A stretch of DNA of 28,548 bases, taken from NCBI GenBank assembly GCA_015499985.1, contig JAAAUF010000538.1:1-28548 (forward strand). The letters are read 5' to 3'. Shown here one piece after another: positions 13,093 through 22,888 of the stretch. The notes beneath the pieces were generated by a model. It searched no databases, was not told the DNA's origin, and worked only from the letters and a program-made list of their open reading frames with translations. The position numbers were made by a program, and so were the translations under genes. This DNA comes from Haplosporangium gracile (taxonomy: Eukaryota > Mortierellomycota > Mortierellomycetes > Mortierellales > Mortierellaceae). How positions within the stretch are numbered: position 1 is the first letter of the stretch; each line of letters begins with the position of its first letter.

Positions 13093-14511
13093 TTAGGCAT
13101 TGGGAGCAGGAGCAGCAGCCTTCTTGGATGCCTTGGGTGCCTTGGGTGTCTTAGCCTTCTGCTCCTTGGGGGCAGCAGCCTTCTTCTCCTTGGGCTTCTT
13201 GGTCTCAGCCGCCTTCTTAACGGCCTTCTTGACAGCGGTGGCCTTCTTAGGGGCAGCCTTCTACAAGGTTGATTAAGAAAATGTATCAATTCGTGTGAGT
13301 GGCCTGATTGTGCACGTAAATACAAGAAAAAAATGGAGATGCCATTGATGGCAAGAAGTCGAACGATTCGACGAGTGTATCCTGCACCAAGTTCACTTTC
13401 GATAGTGCATCAACATATCGAAATGGACCGTCAGTCGACGATGCTTACCTTAGTGGCATCCTTCTTGGCAGCATCCTTCTTGGCAGCGGGCTTCTTGGGG
13501 GCAGCCTTCTTGGCAGCGGGTTTCTTGGCCTTCTTTTCCTTAGGCTCCTTCTTCTCCTTGACGACCTTCTTCTTGGGCTCTTTCTTGGCGAGCTTAACAG
13601 GGCCAGACTGACCCTTGGGCTGGGTGAAGTCACCGGCCTCAACACCACGCTTGACAGCAGCGTTGAAGTGCTGATCCGAATTGTCGCCAACCTTGTAGTT
13701 GCCGAGAATATACTTCTTTAAGGCCTGGCGGGAGGAGCCATTGCGCTCCTTGAGGTGGACGAGGGCGGCAATGATCATCTCCTAGAGACATAGAGAAACC
13801 ACCAAAGGACGAGTCAGAGAGGCGCGATTGTTAGTATGGCTGTCGCATATCAGACGTAGAAGGATGTGAGTACTAGAAGGCGAGTTTGAGGTTTGAATAC
13901 TCGGGTTTTCTCATGGCATGATCCCATGCTCAATAAAAAATATCGAACCCAAGTCAGAATTTTTTTTTGTTGACCATATGGTGACGGCGTCCAGAGAGAA
14001 AGGGGGAAATAAAAGAAACGTCTTCCGTCCGAATGCGAGTGCCAGTAAGGCGGTATCGACAGCGATGGCACTTTATGACTAACTCTTGGAGCCTGTGGGT
14101 GCCATCCTTCTCTCGAGTCGATAAAAGACCTTCTGTGGTATGTCATTTTGTCAACTTTGGATATACTGCTGTTTTTTGTCTCCTTGGTCCTGAGCCAACT
14201 TTTTTTTTCGAAAAAAAAAAAATTGTGGGCATGACCCTTCCGCTTTTTTTTGATACGTATCAAAAGAATAAAAAAAAGAGGGGGTATCCTCAGGGCGGCG
14301 ATGATAGTATCGAGAAGCATCGGATTAGGATGAGTCGAGGTGAGGTTCGGTATGGTACCTTGTAGGTAGGGTGCTCGGATTCCTTCTTGGTGCCAGGAGC
14401 AGCCTTGGCCTTCTTGACAGGGGCAGCCTTGACGGGGGCAGCAACGGCGGGGGCAGCAGCAGCGGTGGCAGCGGCGTCAGCGTCGGCCTTCTTGGTACGA
14501 GCGGTGGTCAT
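13093..14511 (-). CDS. Linker histone H1
   Basis: Binds linker DNA at the nucleosome entry and exit and compacts chromatin. Three exons on the minus strand: 14511-14359, 13781-13449, 13260-13093, giving 217 residues. The N-terminal arm is Ala/Lys-rich (1-44). The winged-helix globular domain runs over about 45-117: [20 protein letters not shown], then [15 protein letters not shown] and a [20 protein letters not shown] strand pair. The long C-terminal tail is almost entirely Lys, Ala and Pro in PAAKK- and APKK-type repeats, ending [10 protein letters not shown]. Tail composition and a single globular domain fit fungal H1; yeast Hho1 has two globular domains. All intron phases are 0. Intron 1 (577 bases) splits the globular domain near its start. 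The gene is divergent from the ISWI subunit gene. Confidence 0.95.
13782..14358 (-). other. 577-base first intron of the H1 gene
   Basis: Donor GTACCA, acceptor CTCTAG. It is much longer than most introns in the window and contains T and A runs (13960-13970 and about 14200-14222). No protein-like frame seen. Its removal joins TYK to EMIIAALV, matching the start of the H1 globular domain. Confidence 0.85.
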
Positions 14512-15551
14512 TTTTGTAGTTGTAGGGTGGGGTGGGTAAGTGAGTGAGTGGAAGTGAGTGAGCGTGAAAGGGAAGTGAGTGATGAGAAAAAAAAAGAAGG
14601 GAAGAAAGGGAAAAATGAAAACAGCGATGAGTGTGGTCCTTTAGAGCGGANNNNNNNNNNNNNNNNNNNNNNNNNNNNNNNNNNNNNNNNNNNNNNNNNN
14701 NNNNNNNNNNNNNNNNNNNNNNNNNNNNNNNNNNNNNNNNNNNNNNNNNNNNNNNNNNNNNNNNNNNNNNNNNNNNNNNNNNNNNNNNNNNNNNNNNNNN
14801 NNNNNNNNNNNNNNNNNNNNNNNNAAGGGAGCGCGCTCCTGCTGGCTGCACCAATCGACGATTATTTTTTTAAAAAATCAGAAAAATCGCTTTTTAACAT
14901 TTTTTTGACGCGAGGGTCGCGCACTTATGATCGTAAATGCTGCATTGTCCGTAGGAACGCCAGTCACTTGAACGGATTCGCCCTCTTCTTTCTTTGTGCT
15001 TAACATTCATACCACGCACATATGCACTCGATACGTTGTCGCTTCAAGTGAGAGGATAAAGAGTTTTTCTGTCCAAATGGTCCAATGGTGCAAACGCTTT
15101 TCAGCAGGACCGCAACCTGCCTGGAATGAACTAGTCATTGGATAGCAAAGTTGAGCACAATGCAACTCAAACAGCGTCGAAACCCTTGAGAGTGACTCGC
15201 CACGGGCGGAGGACAACAAACACGACGACAGGCCTCGGGGAGGGGAGCTAGAGGGGAGGGCTTTCAAGTCGGCGACCTTCTTTTTTGTTATTTGTTTTTC
15301 TGCGCTCTCTTCTTCCTTCTCTTTTTCACTCCTCCTTCTTCTTCTTTCCCCATCCAGATCAACAGGACACCCATTCAGGACAAAGGGCAAAGACAGGAGA
15401 TACAACGTCCCCTCCAATTGCATTTCGCCACTTTCTCTTCCCTTCTTATCCCAATCAGCACTCTTTACTGATCACCCGCTGCGAACCTTCTTCGATCGAC
15501 AATCACACCGCACCCTTTCATCTTAACCAGGCAGACTCACAACGTAGCACG
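14512..15551. promoter_or_regulatory. Divergent promoter region, H1 and ISWI subunit
   Basis: About 1 kb (0.87 kb of known bases) between the two start codons. A purine run on the plus strand at 14570-14620 (pyrimidine on the H1 sense strand) and a pyrimidine run at 15296-15352 (sense for the ISWI gene) are the likely core promoter or leader tracts. A short stretch at 14866-14905 is rich in A and T runs. No gene is supported; open frames crossing the N block are artefacts of unknown bases. Confidence 0.5.
14651..14824. other. Assembly gap (174 N)
   Basis: A block of unresolved bases. The flanks are a purine-rich run on the left and a GC-rich stretch (AAGGGAGCGCGCTCCTGC) on the right, the latter containing the palindrome GGAGCGCGCTCC. 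The true length is unknown. Confidence 0.99.
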
Positions 15552-18500
15552 ATGCCGCTCTTGAAACGAAAGGCAATCAAGCCAGTGCCGACACCCAACG
15601 TCAATGACTTTGAGGAGAACACTCCAGTCTACATGATGCGGTTCACCAACGAGATCTTTACAACCTACGAGTAAGTAATCATGTCTTCAACGTCACTCAT
15701 CAGTCCTCTTGACATGCGTCATTCGGCTCCTCTTACATCTCACAGCGCATATTTGTTTGCTGAAAGTTGGTTCAACTTGGCGTCAGACCACTGCGAGAAC
15801 ACCAGCAAAACGCATTCATCATATCCTTGACCTTCCGATCTAACGGCTATCTGATGTATTTGCCATGCACCTTTGTTTTCTTTTTGTTTGTCTACTTGAC
15901 TAGGGATTATATCAATCGATACTTCTTTTACAAACAAAAGAACTGGCAGTGCGAGACAACAGGAAAGTCAGGATTGACGTTCGAAGAGGCGCTCGAGTCT
16001 GAACACAAGGAAAAGTCCATGGTCGCCAACAACTTTCCTGCCCAGCTTCGAAAGCCATTGCTGGAATTTGTTCAATTCCGTACGTCTCTTTTTGACATTG
16101 ACGTGTTTTAACACCGGATTGTGCGCTTGGCGATAATAGCAGGGATCAAATGATATGTCTTGTTTACTCATGGAGCCGCTCACTGTTTGTGTTCAACGTT
16201 ATAGAAACTGCCAGAATTGATGCAGTCGTGGATGACGCTTTTGCAAAGTTCAAGAACGTGTACTTTTTGAACGAGCTTGTCACTGTGGTTTGGGATGGGA
16301 CAAGGTAGTGTTACTGGCCCATCGGACATGGACTTATGTTGAAAGTCGATATGGACACATGACATTGGAACCTCTCATTAACATCATATTGTTTGGTATG
16401 CATTCGCCCGAATAGTTACAGTGCTGTGATCCGGAAGGTTTTGCCAGAGGACGAGTGGACGACTGTTAAGAATGGAGCTTCCGAGCCTGAGGAGCTGGGA
16501 CAGTACCTCGTCAGAGTTGTGGACAAGCGTGGCCGAGGCATCGAGGATATGGAGCGCGTCGTTGATTGCTCCCTGCTGAGGTACGTGGCATTAGAGTACA
16601 CTGAGATCGGGACATTTGCAGCTTTTAGAGTATCGAATATTGCCACTTATCTTTTAACTTAACCACTACCTTCATAATGTCATTATAGTCGCGAGCGTCT
16701 TGCCTTCAACAAGAACATCATCCGCAAGTACGTCCGAGAGTGTTCCGCAAAGGAGAGCTATATCGGAGCACCATGGATGGTCAAGGTGCGACATTTGTTG
16801 CCTATGGATATGAGGTGTAGTTTTAGGCACGTTCATAAACGAGTCATTAGAATATGCTAACATAAAATTGTTAATCTCATTTTAGACATCTTTGGCCAAA
16901 AAATACGGGATTGAAACGAAACTTCCAGCAGACCTTCAAGCGGCAAGGGAGTCAGCATTCACAAAGCTGAAGAAGCGAAAGGTACTCGGCGCGCGATGCG
17001 GAAGAATTTATGACGAACACAACGGCTATTCAGGCTTCTAACACTGCCGCTATTTGAACGCTTGTGTCGTCCTTAGGGAGGTGCCGATCCAGCACCAGCA
17101 CTTGCAGCTGCAAAGAAGGCCAAGAAAGAGGTGGCAGAGAAACTGGCCAAGGAAGTTGTTGCCGAGGTATCAGCGCCTGTGGAAGTGAAGCCAGTGATCA
17201 AGTATCCGATCGAAGACCTGGATTTGGAGCCTGGCAGCGTAAAACAGGACGAAGATAGACTTTTGGCGCGCCCATTATCAATCAAGGATCGTTCTGTGCC
17301 TCAAAATCCCTTTGAGGCCCTCGTCATGTCCTGGCAGTTTATGAACTCGTTCAGGTAAGAAGACAGACATCATGTTTTTTGTCGCACGAAAGGTAAATGT
17401 AAAGCTTTTATTAACCTCATTTCTTGCACATTTATCTCTTCCTCAGCGTTCCATTGAAGCTTTCGCCATTCGGGATGAAGGATTTTGAAGACTCTTTAGC
17501 CCACGCAGATATTGAGCATCCTAGTGTCATGGTTGCCGAATATCACTCTACGCTCATGAACGCCATTATTCAGGATCGACTCAAAGGAATCGCAAGGCCC
17601 ATTTTGGCTATTCCAGGAGGAGCTGTCCCAAGCCCTTCACAGATACGCGAGGAACGAGAGCACAGCGTGATGACGGATGACGACGAAAGTATCGCTGACG
17701 ATGGAGACTTGTCTGTGGGAGGTCATGATGCGTACGTTCAGCGTCGCAGGCTTGCACACAGACCCATCAACGAACGGGTTGTCGTCGTTGGCCAGGGCTG
17801 GGATGAAAAGGTAGTTCCTGCTTCTAGACAAGGCTGGGAAGCTGTCCTTGTGGGACTTATCAATGAGGTATGTTAGCAGCATCTTTGCTTTATGAAGCCC
17901 TTCATTCATCCAGCGGAGTGTGTTTTATTTATGTGTTTCTTTATTTTTGGATTATTAGCTGGGTTCTTTTGAGGCGATCTCTAATGTCGACCGGATTTTG
18001 AACCATCTGGTTCCAAACGAAACAACGTTGAAGGAAGACGTCGAGCAACTGTACCCTTCATTGCCCTATGAGGATAAAATCAGCATCTTAGTGTTCTTGG
18101 TTGAGACCGCTGCAGGCACCAGTGCCGTCAGGTAAATTGAATCACAAACTCGCACCATTTTTAGATTGCTTGTTAATGGTCAGAGCACGTTTTGGGACTA
18201 TGACTAATATTCCGGATACCGCTTTGCTTGCAATAGACACTACATGGAGGAGTGCCGCCAAAACCTCAAAGAACTCCGTCTGCAAAAGTTCGATATCAAC
18301 AAGGACAGAAGACAACTGTAAGTGAACATGGTCATACGTAGACATGACGATGTGCGGAAAATGGCCTACAACAATCGTTATTAATGTGGTATTTATGGTT
18401 CATATTTTGATAGGCAATCGGAGTGGGCCGAGTTTGAGCGCATGGAAGCAATCGACACCAAGAATGCAGTTTTAGAGAAGGCGGCAGAAGATCAGCGCAG

Positions 18501-19665
18501 TGCCGCATCGACACCCGAACCATCACAGGACGGAGACAGCGATACCCAGTAGGTGTTCTTTCTCAGACCATAAAACCCGCATTCTGTCACTTTCTCTGTA
18601 ACGCTGGCATTCTGACACATTACTTATCCTTCTTCTACATAGTGCTGTCAACGAGGATCTTTCGCGAACAGAATCTCGACAGGAGAAGCTGAAGCGCCAA
18701 CAGATGGAACGTGAACAGCAGGAGAGCCGACGCAACCAAGACCTTCTTCGTCAACGCGCGCTGATGAAGGCAAAGTCTGCCGAGCAAAAGCTTCGTTATG
18801 ATACTCGCAAGAAACTTGCAGATAGAGAGGCTGCTCTGAACCGGAAAGAGGAGCAGATCGATCGGGATGCGCGCCGGTACGGGGTTGCACGGGTCCGACC
18901 ATTGGGCAAGGATCGATTTTACAACCGGTACTGGTATTTCGATGGAATTACGATGGATCATGGCACGGATCGACTTTATGTTCAGTCGCCATCGTTTTTG
19001 GATCTGGAGGTGATGAGGACGAGTGGCGACAAGGACCAGATCTTGAAGCGTCAAAAGATAGAAGACCCCGCTGGAGGATTAGACGAGTTGATGCGGTTGC
19101 ACGATCAGGAGATTGCGAATGGTCTTGTGTTAGAGAAGGCCGCTAGAGAGAGAAAGTTGTTGCTAGAGAAGGAGCGTGCTCTTGACACTGACGATGAGGG
19201 CGAAAAGGCTTCCGAGGTCCGCGGTGGTGTCGTTAATGGTCATAACCATAACGAAGATGAAGTCGATGAATCTTTGTTTGTGCAGCACATCCCAACACAT
19301 TGGTCCTACTATGACGAGCCCGAGCAGGTGCGTTTCTAACTTTCTTTCATCTCATGTGTTGCCTTATCAAGTATGACTTGATTAGACACATATGTAAGTG
19401 CAAAGGTTACTGACTTGTTCTTCATCATAATTCTTTATCATAGATTGATAACTTGCTGAGATGGCTTAATAGCAAAGGCATCCGTGAGAGGGCATTGCAG
19501 ACGACGATCAATAACAACTACGACTTGATCGTTGGAGGCATGCAGCGTCGGCATCACGATCTGGTCACTCTTCTTCAGAAGGAGCAGAACCGTCGCAGTA
19601 CGCGTACCAAGACAGTCATGGCGTCTGAAGGCTATCTCGGCTATCTCAACCGCCTCAATAAGTGA
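15552..19665 (+). CDS. WAC/DDT/WHIM subunit of an ISWI remodeller (Itc1/Acf1-like)
   Basis: Large non-catalytic partner of ISWI ATPases; the WAC and DDT/WHIM regions bind DNA and ISWI and help space nucleosomes (family knowledge). Thirteen exons: 15552-15670, 15904-16079, 16205-16304, 16416-16580, 16689-16785, 16886-16981, 17077-17354, 17447-17867, 17959-18131, 18237-18317, 18414-18548, 18643-19327, 19444-19665, giving 915 residues. The WAC domain is at about 25-130 (DYINRYFFYKQKNWQCETTG, GLTFEEALESE). A Lys/Ala-rich linker is at 246-275 and DDT at about 329-390 (PFEALVMSWQFMNSFSVPLK). WHIM1 lies near 520-545 (LPYEDKISILVFLVETAAGT). A charged coiled coil at about 620-690 precedes the WHIM2-like RPLGKDRFYNRYWYFDG at about 699-715. 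No PHD finger or bromodomain follows, which fits fungal Itc1 better than animal ACF1. Confidence 0.93.
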
Positions 19666-19960
19666 ACGATCTGTCCGACCCATTCTCCTTCCTCACTTTA
19701 CACAAAAGCCCTTCTTTTAATAATATTTTTTGCTGTTTCTTTTCTTCTCGGTTTTATTCCATTATATTCTGTACAATGTTTGAGAAGGATGCTGTTGGTT
19801 GTAGGCTGTTTTACCGTTGGACTTTTCTAGGGGCCTTTACTTGACCTCGAGGATGGTCTATTTGATAGGAGGTATACAAGGGAGGATGCATGGTCAATCT
19901 ATTACGCCCTGCCTTCAATTGCGTTTCAAAGTTTGATAGAAATGAGGTACCCATAATCAA
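19666..19960. other. Spacer between convergent genes
   Basis: 295 bases between the stops of the ISWI subunit (+) and RING-CH ligase (-) genes. T-rich sequence with TAATAATAT and TTTTATT motifs after 19705 suits a plus-strand 3' UTR. No open frame of note. Confidence 0.5.
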
Positions 19961-21529
19961 TCAATTAAAAAAAGTTAATGCATCGGAAATTACCTCTTTC
20001 ATGGTTTTCAACACGCGCTTATTAACCACAGAGACAAGTTTGTAGACACCGCCAAACACAAGAAAGAGCCTTTTTTTTTTTTGTATCCATCGGGATCAAA
20101 ATGTGATGAAAGAAAAGTAGAAAAGAAGGAAAAGGAGACGTTGTTAATTGTTTGTGCAACCAAAAAAAAATAAATAAATTGACATTTGTTTCAAGAATAA
20201 CATTGAGAGACAATGAAAGAAGAAGGAAGATGAAGAGACGTACCCGACCAGAATGATGCCTGCAGCAAAAAAGACAATCACAAACTCGCCTCCACCACCA
20301 CCGCCTCCACAATCACCACAATAGTAACCACAGTACCCAAACCCACACGACTGATCAAAGCATCCACCTGTGTTCTCTTCATCATCCTCGCCCGCATTAT
20401 TACAGCAGCAGCACGACATTGAGATGACTATCCCAACAACCAAACTGACAATCACAATTACAAACCCGACCCCCGTTGTAAACAACAAACCCCACACAGC
20501 GTCCATCCAGTCCAATCCCATCACTGTGTTCAAAGGAAACTCGGTGCCAGGACGGAACTGTTGCTTCCAGTGCCAAACACCATTCGAATCAATCGCACGA
20601 CCAATCCACGCAAACGAGTAAGCAAGTAAGATGACGATCAGCACTGTTATAACGCGGAGAAACCACTTGTTGCCGAGGATGGCTGCAGCCCAGGGACGAC
20701 GAAAGGAGTACTCGTAATTACAGATCTCGCAGCGATAAAAGTTTTCACGACGTGGGGAGGTCGTGCGCCATTGTTCGAGGCACCCCAGGTGGATGTATCG
20801 GGTTGATCCTTTGCAGAGGCAAGGGGAGATCAGACGGCTTTTGTCTGACCCTTCATCGCCCTCCTCATGGCCATGGTCGTGTCCACCAAAGTAGTTATGG
20901 TTACGGCGAGAAGACCTGCGGTCCTGACTGCTCTTTGTAGAATCGTCATCTTCGCCTTCAAGACAGATCCTACAACGACGCTCATCCACATCGTAGTTAT
21001 GAAGATTGTTGATAATACTGCTGCTATTGTTGCTGTTGTTGTAGTCGATGATGGGTCCAGTGGAAAGGGTACTAGTACGATAAGCAAGTGGCGACTGTGA
21101 CATCCTCTCAAGGTTCAGGACAACTTGCCCATCACCTTTTCTATCACCGCCCCCTATCGCTCCTGCTCCTGTACTCTGAAAAGGATCAACGTCGTGATCA
21201 TGCTCTGAGCGTGGAGAAGAGTCAGTCGTGCTGAGAAGTCTGCGAGTCGAAGACGAGAGTGACCCTGAGTCGTTTTGGTGCTGGCCATGAGCTCCTCCAC
21301 CACCAGAGTAAGAGGTCTCATGTTGACCTGGTGGCAGCGGTGGGATATATCCTGAGGTTCTGTTGACGGTGGTTGTGGGAGAAGTAGTGCTGATAATCAA
21401 GCCACGTTGTTGCTGCTGTTCTTGTTGCTCCCAGTATTGTTGCCGTTGGGGCTGTTGTTGTTGCTGCTGCTGGGAGTATTGGTGCTGTGGAGCGGACTGT
21501 CGCTTTGGCTGTTCGTCCACAAAAGTCAT
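19961..21529 (-). CDS. RING-CH (MARCH-type) membrane E3 ubiquitin ligase
   Basis: Two exons on the minus strand, 21529-20244 and 20069-19961, giving 464 residues. The N-terminal half is disordered: Gln runs at 20-42, then Ser/Gly/Asn-rich sequence. The RING-CH domain has ligands C186, C189, C237, C239, H247, C250, C267 and C270, a C4HC3 pattern with His at the position that defines the MARCH class, plus the conserved Trp254 (LEQW). The C189-C237 loop is 47 residues of Asp, His, Ser and Arg, at the long end for the family. Membrane segments are at about 290-311, 345-372 and 416-440; between the last two is a Cys/Gly-rich segment. Such ligases ubiquitinate membrane proteins of the endosomal or ER system; the substrate is unknown. 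The 174-base intron (20070-20243) has donor GTACGT; its acceptor follows an A run. The joined tail VYKLVSVVNKRVLKTMKEV is a plausible C-terminus. Confidence 0.88.
21408..21480 (-). repeat. CAG/CAA repeats coding for poly-Gln
   Basis: Interrupted CAA and CAG runs encode two Gln-rich blocks near the N-terminus of the RING-CH ligase. Opposite-frame readings give poly-Leu or poly-Cys and are shadows. Confidence 0.7.
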
Positions 21530-22888
21530 TATTGTTGTCTGTTAGATCGTGTTGTCTCAAGTGGGGGGAGCAAGGGTTGGTGGAGACGGCAGGGGTATAA
21601 GAAGGAGATTGCGAGAAGAAGAGTGAAGGAGGGTGGAGAGTTTAAGTGGACTGTTAGAGTGCAACAGGCGAGTGAGAGGATAAAGGGAGAGGAGATAGAA
21701 GAGGGAGGGGAGGGAGGAGAGAGAAGAGGGAGGAGAGGGAGGAGAGAAAAGACGTAGGATGGAGGGAAGGAAGGAAGGAGGTAAAGGTGGGTTACAAAAA
21801 CAAGCAAAAAGGTTAAGAAAAGAAAAGAAAGAACGAAGATCGACGCCATCTCACTTTTATTTACAAGAACACTGGATCAACAGGGCGCAACATACACACT
21901 CCCTCTCGCTTTCCCTATCCTGAACGAACCCTTCGACACTGTTGTACCAGTCGACTTTGTTTTTCTTTCGCAGTCTCGTTTCGTTGTTGCTGGTGACATG
22001 CGGGCATATACATGCTCCCAATTTGACACCGCCTCTCTAGAAAAGAGAGAAAAAGCGTAATTACCGACAACAAATCACAACACTTTTAACTCTTCTCCCA
22101 CAATCTCTCGCTGTATCTTCGTCCTTTCCTTCTCCTCCTTCTCCTTCTCCTTCTCTTTCTCGTGTTGAAAAATTTTACCAACAGAAGCACTCATGAAATA
22201 AACGACGGAAAAGAAAATGCGAAACGAAGACTACGCAATTTCCACTCGATAGGTTTATCCATCCCGCATCTGCATCGCATATACCTGACGCCCACGTATA
22301 AAACAAATTAAAGTGAAAAACGTTTTTAGACCCAAGTTACATTCAGGTCCGGGTGCTCAGTTTGCTTGACGCCGCAACTTGAACAACAAGCTGTTGGGTA
22401 GTTTTTTCTTTCCCATTTTGATTCGCGGGAAAACCTTACCCTACTGAGCACCAGATCCTTCTTGTGAAAGAAGGAAAAGGGAACCAGGCGAAAGTCGACA
22501 GAAAAAGGCAAAAAGAGTTCAAAGTGACATGCTCATTGAGTGTGTTGTGTCACCCGCATATACCCAGGTCATGCATCATCTAATAATAGTCTCCTGGTTG
22601 GTTCTCTTCTTTGTTCGTTTCATTATCAGCGTCCCCTCTGCTCGTTTCACGGTTGGCGTTCTTCACCGAGACTTGTGTGCTTGTTTGTATGTTTGTTGTT
22701 GTTTTTGGGTTTATTATGTTACAAGGAAAGAAAAACAGCAAGATAGCAAGGAAAGCAAAAGATATTCCTTCGTCAGGTACACTTCTTGACGAGGCTTGTC
22801 AACGGCATCGGCGTTGCTTGGACATGGGATATCGAGTTTTTTTGGACTTTGTTGTCGTCGTCGACTTTTGTTGCTTTTTTTTTTTTTT
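21530..22888. other. 1.36-kb spacer upstream of the RING-CH gene and downstream of ALY
   Basis: Begins with the RING-CH promoter, including a polypurine tract on the plus strand (21672-21782; pyrimidine on the sense strand). A CTCCTT-type repeat lies at about 22121-22164 and an imperfect inverted repeat at 22345-22459. Near the right end is the ALY 3' region with a T run (22875-22890). No open frame has protein-like composition and no RNA gene was recognised. Confidence 0.5.
22345..22459. repeat. Imperfect 16-bp inverted repeats flanking 83 bases
   Basis: Left arm 22345-22360 (AGGTCCGGGTGCTCAG) and right arm 22444-22459 match at 13 of 16 bases when the right arm is inverted; the inner nine bases match perfectly. 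A separate perfect 8-bp hairpin with a GTGA loop overlaps the right side (22456-22475). I found no clear target-site duplication, so a mobile element is not established. Confidence 0.4.

Noticed and set aside
14548..15003. ORFs crossing the N block
   Set aside because: Over a third to more than half of their residues are unknown and the real ends are low complexity; openness across N is meaningless.
20370..21560. Plus- and minus-strand ORFs overlapping the RING-CH gene
   Set aside because: Shadows of the Gln/Asn-rich coding sequence; only the minus-strand frame starting at 21529 carries the zinc ligands and membrane spans.
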